NCBI GenBank assembly: GCA_964023275.1
Contig: OZ029916.1
Coordinates: 28,983,087-29,047,086, forward strand
DNA length: 64,000 nt
DNA from: Norana najaformis
Lineage: Eukaryota; Annelida; Clitellata; Crassiclitellata; Hormogastridae
Direction of reading: 5' to 3'
Shown here: positions 36,959 to 48,556 of the stretch, one piece after another
How positions within the stretch are numbered: the stretch's first letter is position 1
How the letters are laid out: the number at the start of each line of letters is the position of its first letter
The notes under the pieces: model-generated
Told to the model about the DNA's origin: nothing
Databases searched by the model: none
Seen by the model: the letters and a program-made list of their open reading frames with translations, nothing else
Made by a program: the position numbers and the translations under genes

Positions 36959-39482
36959 ATGACATCAACAGAACTAACGTTGTGCTGTCTTATTCTGGCT
37001 ATCAGTTGCTTTCAAATAGGTAAACAATATTATTCCAACTTTATTTTATTAAAATGCTTAAAAATAAAAGAGTGTGGAATTTTAGGACATTCTGGCCAAT
37101 GGAGGATATCCTGTTGGCTTAAACTATGGCAAAATGGTACAGAGCTAGGCTAGCAGTGCCTTCAACGAGGTATTGAACTTCATGCAAACCCACTAGATAT
37201 TAGCAAAATGTAGCTTATTAATATAAACTTCACAATTTGATGGTAAAAGAGCATCATGTTAAATTGCGTCTTGAGTCATTCAAGAACAGAGGATATGCGC
37301 AAGAAGTCTTGAAAGAAAGTGTGACGCTATGGATGATATGCAGGGTCGGTTTAACCACTAGGCGAACTAGGCGGCCGCTTAGGGCGGCACATTTCTGGGG
37401 GGCGGCAGAAAAGCTACGTAAAGAAATATTTTTTTACACATTGCCGTCGTTTTGCCACCATTTATTTGTAAATGAATTATACAAAAATTAAAAAATTATT
37501 AAGTCATATTTAAGCCATATTTTTGTTTTATTTAGAAGTAATAATGATTCGTAGATGATTATAATGAACGACAATACTAAATTAAAGATTCAGCATTCGG
37601 CTGCATTCCTGTGTGAAGGTTATATCAACTTAGTAAATATAATATTAATTAGTAATCGCATTTACCGCCGGTAAGTGCGACAGGTTCGCCTAGGGCGCAA
37701 AATATCCTGGCGCCGGCCCTGGTGATATGGCACCTTGAGTTTTAACATTGGTTTATATGACTAGACGATATGAATTAGGCCTAATACAGCACTGCAATGG
37801 CCAAAAAGCCTATCTTACGGAAGATAGATTAACATCAGGATTATTATTTTAATGTAATTAATTCTGGATTTAATTGATATCGGGGACTTTGTGTTAAAGT
37901 TGTGTGTGATAACTGTTTCACTGTTTCGTATATTTTCAATACATCCCGCTGTCAATCCAATTGAGTTAATGTAATATGTAGAAAAATTCTTTGAGGCTAA
38001 CATGTGAGATTGTTTTTTGGGACATAATCGGTCCCTGTTTAGTTTACAGTGTGCTTTTTATGTAGTATAGTTTAGCTCTGCTATTTAATTTTCAGCAGTC
38101 CTCTGCTCAGGTTAGTTTGTGTTTCCGAACAATGCTGCTGTACTACAAAGAAACAGCGCAAAACTTGAAAATGAATGTTGCTTATGTGTTCTTAATATAG
38201 CGAAATCTACCCTTGGTTTTCCATTTTCAGCTACACACTACACAGGCGATTTCGTAGTTCCAACCAATACGGCTGTGTTACAAGGTAACAGAGCAGAACT
38301 GAAATGCCGACCAAACTCCAGCTCTGATGTTTACAGCTGGGTCTTTCAACCAGCTGGAGCCACCGAAGATATGACTTTATACAGTTATAGAGTTGGGTTT
38401 AATAACAATGCGATGACGTCCTTCTTTGTTCGGAAACACACCGACGGTTCGGTTGACCTTGTCAGTGATGCAACTCAACTTAGCGATGCTGGCCTCTACA
38501 CTTGTGTCATTCGTGTATATGTTACGGAAGAGGGCGCTAGTGCGATTAAACCGCAGATGGCTCAACTGATAATTTTAGGTTAGTACTAACATAAAGGTGA
38601 TTATTTCGAGTAAAAATCTTTCTATTATGGCACTAACTAAGCTGTCATAAGCAATGCCTAAGGTAATATTTTCATATTTAAAAATCCGATGCAGTTGTGG
38701 AGTAAGCGATAACTTCTGGAACAATAATTTTCTAAACCAACACGCTCTATAGAAGCCTGTAAATCTATATTATGACCACTGAACTGCATAAAAAATAATA
38801 ACTGAATTACGCCGTATTTAGAATAGCAAGGACGTCTTAATTTAATTGAGGCGTATTTGCTTTTAAATCGTAATCATAATTGCACATTTATATAGCGCCT
38901 CTTCAAGAAACTACTCAGAAGTGCGCCCGACATGATAAAACAATATCACAATCAAATAGAATAGTCTTCATTCGCTGGCAGAATTGAAACAGAGAAAGAG
39001 CAAGAAGCTTATGTCGCAGGTCGCATGGCAGACTGCTCCAAAGTGAAGGACCAATCACGGCGGAGCTACTACCAATTTGCATTGCGGAAGTAGGGGACGG
39101 AGGGACAACCAGAACACAATTACGGTTTCAGTAGCCTATACATGTGGTCTGATTTTAATGAGACGGTGGTTTTATGTTGATTTTACTCAGGCCGCTGTCG
39201 AATGCATGACTTGTATATATTTTAAAGGCCATTATGTTGTTCCTCTAAATAATAATTAGCTATGAACAGCCATCACTTAATTCTTCTGTCCCTCCAGTCT
39301 TTTCCTGTTTCATTCTCTGCTTCTAACTATTTTCGCAATCAGAATTGTTAGCAGTTTTCTTTGCCTTCACGAATCCACGCCAATCATAACCACTCAACTG
39401 CGCATGAGGATAGAAATGATAGAGCCAGGATGAGAGGAAAAGCAAACGGAAATATGTGTGCTTATGACGTCTTATAATGATA

Positions 39483-39513
<31 letters not shown>

Positions 39514-40336
39514 CGACGACGATGATGAACTTGAACATGACCAAGATGGCGATCTTCATCACAACCTCATATACATACATTTATATAGTGAAGGAAGAGT
39601 ATACGGGTCGCCTACCCGATTGAAGAACAGACGAAACGAATTGAGAATGACTTTCAGAAAACATCAGATTTCAATTGCGTTACCTATCGTCTTTTGACAG
39701 ACGTCGACTCCAATCGATGGCCAACTAGATTCAAGTCTTGACTGTTTGACTACCAACTGTCTGGTCACGGCTCTTGTACAGTCTTCGTATGAGGAATTCA
39801 ACGGCGATAGGCTACCGTTAATAGACTAAAAGTGCCAGTGCCACGGCCGACTGCCCGTTCTTTTTAAGATCTTAAAATAGTGTATTTGTAATATACCCTG
39901 GTCTATGCTGTCTTCGATTTGCCGATATTTTGCTTTAGATGGAGAACCGCGATGCAGTACGAATATCGTTAAGGCCATTTCAGATGATGACGTTATACAC
40001 TTGAGCTGCAGCATTAGCTTCAGAGGCAACTGGGCTCCTGTAATAGAATGGAGACAAAATTCAGAAGACGGGGCAGTTGTCAGTGATGGAGTTGAGATGA
40101 TGACTCATGCAAATGCCAATGCAACGTCAACGTTGAGGCTTCTGAGGCGTCCTGCTGAGATGAACAATGTGCTCATCATCTGTAGGACACACTTCACAAG
40201 TTCAACTGGAGAAAACGAATCATTGGCCAACATCATTCAAGTCTGCAACTGCACGAGATGTTTCCCTTCACTGAACGGCAAGTCTGAAATGTTCTGCGAT
40301 TGTTTGAATCCCACAACTCCTCCTTCCAAAATCTAG
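36959..40336 (+). CDS. Gene D: Ig V-C receptor ectodomain, no local membrane exon
   Basis: Exons: leader 36959-37019 (MTSTELTLCCLILAISCFQI), V domain 38231-38578, constant-like domain 39939-40277 or reading on to the stop at 40336. V has AVLQGNRAELKCRPNSS, YSWVFQPAG and DAGLYTC. The constant domain has HLSCSISFRGNWAPVIEW and IICRTHF, with N-glycosylation sites NAT and NES. The donor expected at 40277 by alignment with gene F is G|GCAAGT, a GC rather than GT site. Either a GC-AG intron joins D to a distant membrane exon (46976 is the nearest in phase) or translation continues about 19 residues to a secreted form with a cysteine-rich end (SEMFCDC). No membrane exon lies before gene E. Near-identical to gene E in V and C. 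Confidence 0.7.
37341..37721. mobile_element. hAT-like MITE with 8-bp target duplication
   Basis: A 381-bp insert with ends CAGGGTCGG and CCGGCCCTG, a short inverted repeat of the CAGGG-x-CGG type used by hAT elements. It is flanked by 'atgatatg' (37333-37340) and 'gtgatatg' (37722-37729), a 7/8 match as expected of an aged 8-bp duplication. The equivalent site in unit 2 (about 41641-41660) has no insert. No coding capacity, so non-autonomous. Lies in intron 1 of gene D. Confidence 0.8.
38095..38180 (+). pseudogene. Relic V exon upstream of the gene D V exon
   Basis: After an intact-looking acceptor 'tttaattttcag', the sequence 'ggttagtttgtgtttcc' and 'gctgctgtactac' aligns with the start of gene F's V exon ('ggtgagttagtgtttcc', 'actgctgtactac') and fades after about 80 bp. 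Small indels break the frame. It lies about 50 bp before the working V exon, so unit 1 once had two V exons or a V exon was replaced. Confidence 0.65.
39477..39527. repeat. (GAT)n microsatellite, length differs between units
   Basis: GAT/GAC run in intron 2 of gene D. The copy in unit 2 (43397-43436) is 15 nt shorter. Poly-Asp and poly-Ile frames here are artefacts. Confidence 0.9.
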
Positions 40337-40473
40337 CTCTCCTTCCCCATCTCCCTTCCAATCTTCCCTCCTGGCAACTTCCTTGGCCTCGCCCGCTCTC
40401 TCTGTTACATTTATAAAATCCCTTCTTGCTCTCTCTCTCTCTCTCTCTCTCTGTCCTCCTTCCATCTCCATTC

Positions 40474-43400
40474 CCTAGCCATATCCGTCGTTTAGTTACA
40501 AGGAAATCACCCACATGGCAAGTTAGATTTTATAAAATGTTTAACGTTTATATGGTTGGTCGCCAGAAAGCACCTTCGATCATTGTAAATTTTGGAGTAA
40601 TATTATATATCCAACAGCTGCTAGACGAGCAATGGACTTGGACAGAGCTTTAGAACGGAATTAGTGATCCAATTGTTTGCAGTTGCTGTTTATTTACTTA
40701 TTAATGTACTTACAAATGTGAGCGCACTATAATTTCTTACAAAAGGACGATGGCCTCCAGGATGGGGTTTCGTTTCACGTTTGTATGGGGCTGTGTTACT
40801 GGCAGCTGACCACAAGAAGGGAGGCTCGGCACATAGTCACCAAGAATAGCAAAAAGGTTGTCGATGGACTCCTTCACCAGAAATGTTGAGATCTGGCAAA
40901 ATAGGAGTGGCAGTCAGTGCAATTCTTGAAATAGGTACAACTTTTTCATTTTCATCATTTTTTCCATTTAATTGTAAGTTGATGTCAGTTTTCGCTTTGA
41001 AGGAGTGGGCATTTAACCTTGTTAAACATTAATTTCTTTATTTGATCACAAGTTGACAAAAGCCTACCTTTCTTCCGTGACTGCGGACTGCGGTTATTAC
41101 TTGGAAAACCCACAAGTAATGCAAAGCAATAATTACAAGTTTTAATTTGATAATCACGAGAGTACTGAAGGAAAATGCACCCGCAGGATGCAGTCTGATA
41201 TTTACTCTTCTTGAAAGAGAAATTGCAGTCAACTGAATGAAAGGTCTAAGGTCTGTCCTTCCCATGCAGTGAGATTTGTGAAAATGACCCCAACGGGGCT
41301 AACGTTGTACTCTCTAATTCTGGGTATCAGTTGCTTTCCAACAGGTAAACAGTATTATTTCCACTTTATTTTATTAAAATGCTTAAAAATTAGAGGGTTT
41401 GAAAGTTTTCGGAAATTCCTGGCCAATGTTGGCTTAAACTATGGCAAAGTGATATAGAACTAGACTAGCAGTGCCTTCAACGAGACAGAACTCGTTTAAG
41501 CCCACTAGATATTAGTATAATGTAGCCTATTAATATAAACTTCACAATTTGATGGTAAAAGAGCATCATATTAACAATGCGTCTGGAGTCATTCAAGAAC
41601 AACGGATATGCGCAAGAAGTCTTGAAAGAAAGCGTGACCCTATGCTTATATTTGGCGCCTTGAGTTTTAACGTTTGTTATACGACTAGCCTAGATGAATT
41701 AGGCATAACACAGCACTGCAATAGCCAAAAAAGGCTATTTTACGGAAGATTTAAATCAGGATTATTATTTTGATGTAATTCTGGATTTAATTGATATCGG
41801 GGACTTTGTGTTAAAGTTGTGTGTGATAACTGTTTCATATATTTTCAATACATACCGCTGTCAATCCAGTTGAGTTACTGTAATACGTAGAAAGATTCTT
41901 GGAGGTTAACATGTGCGAGATTGTTTTAGGAAACGTAATCGGTCCCTGTTTAGTTCACTGTGCGCTTTTTATGTAGTATAGTTTAGCGCTGCTATTTAAT
42001 TTTCAGCAGTCCTGTCCTCAGGTTAGTTTGTGTTTCCGACCAATGCTGCTGTAGGCCTACTACAAGGAAACAGCTAAAAATTTGGAAATGAATGTTGCTT
42101 ACATGTGTTCCTAATATAGTAAAATCTACCCTTGGTTTTCCATTTTCAGCTACACACTACACAGGCGATTTCGTAGTTCCAACCAATACGGCTGTGTTAC
42201 AAGGTAACAGAGCAGAACTGAAATGCCGACCAAACTCCAGCTCTGATGTTTACAGCTGGGTCTTTCAACCAGCTGGAGCCACCGAAGATATGACTTTATA
42301 CAGTTATAGAGTTGGGTTTAATAACAATGCGATGACGTCCTTCTTTGTTCGGAAACACACCGACGGTTCGGTTGACCTTGTCAGTGATGCAACTCAGCTT
42401 AGCGATGCTGGCCTCTACACTTGTATCATTCGTGTATATGTTACGGAAGAGGGCGCTAGTGCGATTAAACCGCAGATGGCTCAACTGATAATTTTAGGTT
42501 AGTACTAACATAAAGGTGATTATTTCGAGTAAAAATCTTTCTATTATGGCACTAACTAAGCTGTCATAAGCAATGCCTAAGGTAATATTTTCATATTTAA
42601 AAATCCGATGCAGTTGTGGAGTAAGCGATAACTTCTGGAACAATAATTTTCTAAACCAACACGCTCTATAGAAGCCTGTAAATCTATATTATGACCACTG
42701 AACTGCATAAAAAAATAATAACTGAATTAAGGCGTATTTAGAATAGCAAGGATGTCTTAATTTAATTGAGGCGTATTTGCTTTTAAATCGTAATCATAAT
42801 TGCACATTTATATAGCGCCTCTTCAAGAAACTACTCAGAAGTGCGCCCGACATGATAAAACAATATCACAATCAAATAGAATAGTCTTCATTCGCTGGCA
42901 GAATTGAAACAGAGAAAGAGCAAGAAGCTCATGTCGCAGGTCGCATTGCAGACTGCTCCAAAGTGAAGGACCAATCACGGCGGAGCTACTACCAATTTGC
43001 ATTGCGGAAGTAGGGGACGGAGGGACAACCAGAACACAATTACGGTTTCAGTAGCCTATACATGTGGTCTCATTTTAATGAGACGGTTGATTTTATGTTG
43101 ATTTTACTCAGGCCGCTGTCGAATGCATGACTTGTATATATTTTAAAGGCCATTATGTTGTTCCTCTAATAATAATTAGCTATGAACAGCCATCGCTTAA
43201 TTCTTCTGTCCCTCCAGTCTTTTCCTGTTTCATTCTCTGCTTCTAACTATTTTCGCAATCAGAATTCGTAGCAGTTTTCTTTTGCCTTCACGAATCCACG
43301 CCAATCATAACCACTCAACTGCATGAGGATAGAAATGATAGAGCCAGGATGAGAGGAAAAGCAAACGGAAATATGTGTGCTTATGACGTCTTATAATGAT

Positions 43401-44337
43401 AATGATGATGATGATGATGACGACGACGACGATGATGAACTTGAACATGACCAAGATGGCGATCTTCATCACAACCTCATATACATACATTTATATAGTG
43501 AAGGAAGAGTATACGGGTCGCCTACCCGATTGAAGAATAGACGAAACGAATTGAGAATGACTTTCAGAAAACATCAGATTTCAATTGCGTTACCTATCGT
43601 CTTTTGACAGACGTCGACTCCAATCGATGGCCAACTAGATTCAAGTCTTGACTGTTTGACTACCAACTGTCTGGTCACGGCTCTTGTACAGTCTTCGTAT
43701 GAGGAATTCAACGGCGATAGGCTACCGTTAATAGACTAAAAGTGCCAGTGCCACGGCCGACTGCCCGTTCTTTTTAAGATCTTAAAATAGTGTATTTGTA
43801 ATATACCCTGGTCTATGCTGTCTTCGATTTGCCGATATTTTGATTTAGATGGAGAACCGCGATGCAGTACGAATATCGTTAAGGCCATTTCAGATGATGA
43901 CGTTATACACTTGAGCTGCAGCATTAGCTTCAGAGGCAACTGGGCTCCTGTAATAGAATGGAGACAAAATTCAGAAGACGGAGCAATTGTCAGTGATGGA
44001 GTTGAGATGATGACTCATGCAAATGCCAATGCAACGTCAACGTTGAGGCTTCTGAGGCGTCCTGCTGAGATGAACAATGTGCTCATCATCTGTAGGACAC
44101 ACTTCACAAGTTCAGCTGGAGAAAACGAATCATTGGCCAACATCATTCAAGTCTGCAACTGCACGAGATGTTTCCCTTCACTGAACGGCAAGTCTGAAAT
44201 GTTCTGCGATTGTTTGAATCCCACAACTCCTCCTTCCAAAATCTAGCTCTCCTTCCCATCTCCCTTCCAATCTTCCCTCCTGGCAACTTCCTTGGCCTCG
44301 CCCGCTCTCTCTGTTACATTTATAAAATCCCTTCTTG

Positions 44338-44379
<42 letters not shown>

Positions 44380-44474
44380 ACCCTCCTTCCATCTCCATTC
44401 CCTAGCCATATCCGTCGTTTAGTTACAAGGAAATCACCCACATGGCAAGTTAGATTTTATAAAATGTTTAACGC
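40474..44474 (+). repeat. Tandem duplication unit 2 (contains 5' part of gene E)
   Basis: Second copy of the unit. Ends at about 44474, where the start of a third copy ('tagccatatccgtcg' at about 44401) is interrupted after 'aaaatgtttaacg' by an RT fragment. The (CT)n tract near the unit end is longer here (44337-44381) than in unit 1 (40426-40452). Confidence 0.85.
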
Positions 44475-47400
44475 ACAACAGCCATCAAAGACAGGGACGG
44501 TAGGAAACTTGTAGAACCAGAGAAGGTGAATCAGAGATGGAAGGAGTACTGCAAAGAACTGTACGACGGAGATGATGAGAACATAGAGATTGATGTACAC
44601 GAAAGGGAACCTCCATCACTGAAGGAAGAGATCAGACGAGCCATGCTCAAATCAGCCGCAAGAAAGACGCCAGGCCCAGATGGAATAGCCGTCGAACTGC
44701 TAAGGTTTCGCGGGGAGATGACCTTGACCAGGTTGCATGAAATCTGTGTAAAGGTGTGGGAGACAGGGAAGTGGCCAGAGGAATGGACTCAGTCGGTGTT
44801 CATTCCTCTCCCTAAGAAAGGTGACTTGCTCCTCTGCGAGAATTACAGAACCATTGCATTGGTCTCACATGCGAGCAAAATTTTGCGGATACAAACTAAG
44901 CTCGGAGATCGCTCAGGAACAGGCTGGATTTAGACCAAGAAGAGGCACAAGGGATCAGATTGTAAACCTCAGGATCATACTAGAGAAAGCAAGGGAAAGA
45001 AATCAACCACTGTACTTTTGTTTCATCGACTTCACAAAGTCTTTCGATATGGTACAACACGATCAACTTTGGCTAACTATGCTCGAGATGGGCTTCCCAA
45101 CTCATCTGGTTCAACTTTTGCAAAACCTGTATAGACAGCAGGGCGCCGCCGTTAGGACAGACAATCTCGTGTCTGCATGGTTCAGTGTTAAAAAGGGAGT
45201 CCGGCAAGAATGCAATCTTTCTCCGTGCCTGTTCAACATACTGGCAGATCAAGTGATGCGAAAAGCACTGCAGGGATTTGCTGGAGGCTTCAGAATTGGG
45301 GTAAGACCATCAGCAATCTCAGGTATGCCGATGACATCGTCTTGCTGGCCACATCACCAGAGGAATTACAGGTGTTGGTGAGGCGTGTCGAGAACGCTGC
45401 AAATGAATATAACATGTTGATCAATGCGAAAAAGACGAAAGTAATGGCGAACATAGACCAAGTGCTTGAGATCAGCGTGATTGGTGGAAGGCTAGAGCAG
45501 GTGGACTCTTTTGTGTACCTGGGGAGCAGAGTGAACAAGGAAGCGGAGTATTTAGGGATAATGTCTGTAGATTGCACCCTGTTTATGACAACGTCTTAGA
45601 GCTACCAGGGCCGTTCATGTCATCCTCATATGCTTCAAATAGATTATCTATAGTTTCTGTTGAATGACGCTTGTCATAACGAATGTGAATAACGTCGCTG
45701 TCCTCCTTTATCCAACCTTGGAACCGACACAAACCGAGTACAGCAGTGGCGTGTTATAGATTATCTTTGGAATGACTGCTGATTCAGTACAAATCAATAT
45801 AAGAAAAAGGTGGTGTTTTTCGTGTATATATAATTAACATTTCTTCAAATAAAAGCTTACGTTTGTTTGCCAATCAAATGAGTAGTATTATTTCATTCGT
45901 GTGCGGTGCCACTGACTGCACACTTTTCTATTCCGTTTACTATATTGATATTGGAATTATTCTAGGTAATTCCTTTGCTTCTATAGGTCTGTTTTGTCTG
46001 TCTGCTTTCGGTGTTTCATGGCAATTTACAGATTATCCAATACTTTTCCCTGTTTATTTATTTTTCCTCATTGCAAAAATAAAATGGCCAATTTCAAAGA
46101 ACAACATCCGATTTATATGTGCTAGAAACGCGAGCTGATCAATGTTATTACATTATATTACACCATATTAAATTACGAATGCATCATAATTTATAAAATG
46201 CTGACTTATCATTCCTCAAACTTATGCGAAACGTGTCATTTTACCTGTTTTTTGCCAAACTTTACCGGAGCGCAATCAAATTTGGTTTCAACTTCAGTTT
46301 CTAAAAGAACGCAAACTCCAACTCTCGCTGAAGTGGTTGAGGCCATGGTATCGAAGCACAGTGATGCAACTGATGCAATTCCAAAAGACCTACTCTTCCA
46401 GGTTGTTTACAATGGCCCAGGCTATTGCTACTGCTGATCCATAATGATGGTTTGGGATTGATAAAAGCTTTACCATACTCGGTCCTATCCGTTCTGTCAG
46501 TTCTATAATGTCAATCCGGTATAAACTTTAACACTCATACTTTCTTACCAAAGCCTGATTTCTGGAATTTCAACTGGATTTGGCAAGTTCTAAATTTTAT
46601 TCTATCATCAAAATTGCTGACTACAAAGATAACACTGAGGCATGGAAATAGCCTATAAGGCAAAAAAGATCTGTAAAAAAAGATCTGACACAAGAAAAAA
46701 AAAGTTATAATAAGTCTGGGTCCAGAAACTTAGAAGGCACACTAATCACTGTGATATGATGACTGTGATGATCACATTGCTTTTGCTCATATTGATGATG
46801 ATGATGATGATGATGATGATGACGGTGACAATGAACGTAGCATACATATACTTAATGTGATAAATAAACATCGCTTCGCTAAATTTGCCCCCCCCCGTTT
46901 ATTGCGCACTATAAACTCATATTAGCAAAAACATTCTTCATAAATCTCTCACTTTGTCGCTTTTGTTGTTTTCAGCTGTCGTCACAGATGAGGTTACTCA
47001 CTGGCCATTGACTCTAATCGTTATAGCTATGTGTGGAGCCGGTCTGACCATTGCAGCAAGCATAACCACTGCTGTCATTGTACAATCTAAGAAATCCATA
47101 CGAGGTCTCAATTACCGGAGATGTTCTTTCTAACCCTACCATAGATTTATTACCAATAAATTATATCTAATAATTTTAAAGTAAAAATATAACAATTTTA
47201 ATAATAATAATAAAAATCATCATCATCATCAACATTAATACAAATAATATGAAAATATGAAAAAACGTTAACTTCAGTATTCTAAAAATGGCGATAAAAT
47301 TTTATGATTGACTTATTGCAGTTATTTATGTTTACAATTATAATTCTAATTTTATAAATTTTCAATTTTGCATACTGAAGCTGCATTTTATGTTTAGAAA

Positions 47401-47699
47401 CTCAAATGACAGGAACTTGTAAAGCAGGCATTCAACCACCTGCTTTATATGAAACCATCTTGAAAATAACAGATGCCCCAAAATTTCTGTCAGGTCAAAG
47501 TGCCACGGTTTTTGGAACGTCACCTGAGCAGGAATTCGCCTATGAGGATGTACAGTCATGGGTGACGACATATCTGCATCTCTACAGTCACTTGACTATA
47601 ACTAATGAAGCAGAATATGATGTAACGAACACTGCACACGATGGTTTCAGTGCTCCCAATCTAAGTTCACCAGTGTACGAAGAAATTATGGCAGATTAA
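41284..47699 (+). CDS. Gene E: Ig-superfamily receptor with tyrosine-rich tail
   Basis: Exons: leader 41284-41344 (MTPTGLTLYSLILGISCFPT), V domain 42150-42497, constant-like domain 43849-44187, membrane 46976-47104 (LTLIVIAMCGAGLTIAASITTAVIV, then QSKKSIR), tail 47398-47699. Joined length is 1,179 nt (392 aa), all phase 1. V and C repeat gene D's motifs (LKCRPNSS, DAGLYTC, FRGNWAPVIEW). As in D, the constant-domain donor is G|GCAAGT, so splicing to the membrane exon needs a GC-AG intron; otherwise translation stops at 44246. The tail has YETI, YEDV, YLHLYSHL, YDVT and a final YEEI. By family knowledge pYEEI is the preferred Src-family SH2 ligand, and YEDV-x10-YSHL approaches an ITAM, with Val in place of Leu/Ile. 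A 1.1-kb RT fragment sits in the C-to-membrane intron. A signalling receptor of activating or mixed type is the best inference. Confidence 0.7.
42007..42100 (+). pseudogene. Relic V exon upstream of the gene E V exon
   Basis: Counterpart of the relic at 38095: acceptor 'aattttcag', then 'ggttagtttgtgtttccg' and 'aatgctgctgtag'. It differs from the gene D relic by several substitutions and a 5-bp insertion ('ggcct'), much more than the adjoining working V exons differ from each other. Confidence 0.65.
44475..45600 (+). mobile_element. Non-LTR retrotransposon RT fragment (RTE/L1-like)
   Basis: Frames joined by shifts near 44885 and 45295 encode KTPGPDGIAVELL, PKKGDLLLCENYRTIALVSH, QAGFRPRRGTRDQIVNLR, FIDFTKSFDMV, GVRQECNLSPCLFN, NLRYADDIVLL and FVYLGSRV. 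These are RT blocks 2 to 7; YADD is intact but GVRQGC is changed to GVRQEC. Both ends are truncated: it begins abruptly inside the third duplication-unit start and stops after the GSRV block. With two frameshifts it is inactive. Clade is uncertain. Located in the C-to-membrane intron of gene E. Confidence 0.8.
46790..46830. repeat. (GAT)n microsatellite
   Basis: 'gatgatgatgatgatgatg' upstream of the gene E membrane exon. Confidence 0.85.
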
Positions 47700-47981
47700 A
47701 GTTGATCGCACTATGCCAATTTAATGTTTTAGTCACCAAAACACTTGTATTTTCCAGTCATTAATCAAGCTTTAATTAAGATAAATTTAGAAGAGATAAA
47801 CAACAAATCATTGGGCAGACAAATATAACGCTCATTTCTGGTACTAATAATACACAGTGCCAATATTACGAATATGCAATGATATTAATAATATGAATGC
47901 AAGATGTAGTGCCTAAACGATTGCAGTACATGGTTTTATATTTGGTGTGATAGGATAGGTGTGACTGACAGGTAGATGTGG

Positions 47982-48065
47982 GAGAGAGAGAGAAAGGAAG
48001 AAAGAGAAAGACAGAAAGAGAGGCCTCCGTTCGGCGTCCCTCTGTACCTTCTCTCTATCTTTTTT

Positions 48066-48115
<50 letters not shown>
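47982..48115. repeat. (AG)n and (CT)n tracts
   Basis: An AG-rich tract (47982-48022) followed by a (CT)n tract (about 48066-48115), forming an imperfect inverted pair downstream of gene E. Confidence 0.9.
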
Positions 48116-48117
<2 letters not shown>

Positions 48118-48410
48118 TCATGTCAATCATGTTCTATGAATGGCATCCTATGAACCTCGCTTCATGCACGTTATTGATAGCCTAACTGTTCCACAGTGAT
48201 CCGTGTAAATTACACAAACACATAATACTAAATTAGCCAACATAATACAATCTACATGTATTCAAAGACTAAAACCCTCATTGTTTTCCAAATTTGCACT
48301 ACAGCAACAAAGAGGATTTGCCAGCTCGTCTTCTTGTGACAAGACTCGGAAATTGAAGTTGTTAACAATTCTCACCCATGGCTCTCTCTAGGGGTTAGCT
48401 TCAGGCTGTT

Positions 48411-48442
48411 ATCTTCTTCTTCTTCTTCTTCTTCTTCTTCTT

Positions 48443-48473
<31 letters not shown>

Positions 48474-48556
48474 TTCCTCTTCTCCTTCTTCGTCTTCTTC
48501 TTCTTCTTCTTCTTCTTCGTCTTCTTCTTCTTCTTCTCCTCCTCCTCCTCCTTCTC
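48411..48556. repeat. (TTC)n microsatellite
   Basis: About 145 bp of 'cttcttcttctt' with a few interruptions, ending 'cctcctcctcctcc'. The poly-Arg frame read from the minus strand is an artefact. Confidence 0.95.

Larger units (their letters stand above)
35602..40473 (+). repeat. Tandem duplication unit 1 (contains gene D)
   Basis: Starts at 'tagccatatcagtcg' and is repeated from about 40474 ('tagccatatccgtcg'); a third start of the same boundary lies at about 44401-44474 and is cut off by a LINE fragment. Unit 1 is longer than unit 2 because of extra sequence at about 36013-36690 and a MITE at 37341-37721. Identity to unit 2 is uneven: moderate in the 5' part and leader, near-complete from about 38205 to the unit end. 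Confidence 0.85.
45740..48230 (+). repeat. Paralogous block 1: membrane and tail exons of gene E
   Basis: Collinear with 57215-60700. Shared landmarks in order: 'aatataagaaaaaggtgg', 'gtcaatccggtataaac', 'ggcatggaaatagcct', the membrane exon, the tail exon and about 500 bp of 3' sequence. Exons are better conserved than the intervening sequence. Block 2 carries extra low-complexity DNA between membrane and tail exons. Confidence 0.8.

Noticed and set aside
39323..39580. Poly-isoleucine minus-strand frame as a membrane exon for gene D
   Set aside because: Produced by the (GAT)n repeat on the opposite strand and antisense to gene D.
44178..44441. Arg/Glu-rich minus-strand frames at the end of each duplication unit
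   Set aside because: Antisense translation of the (CT)n tract and constant-domain exon; repeat artefact.
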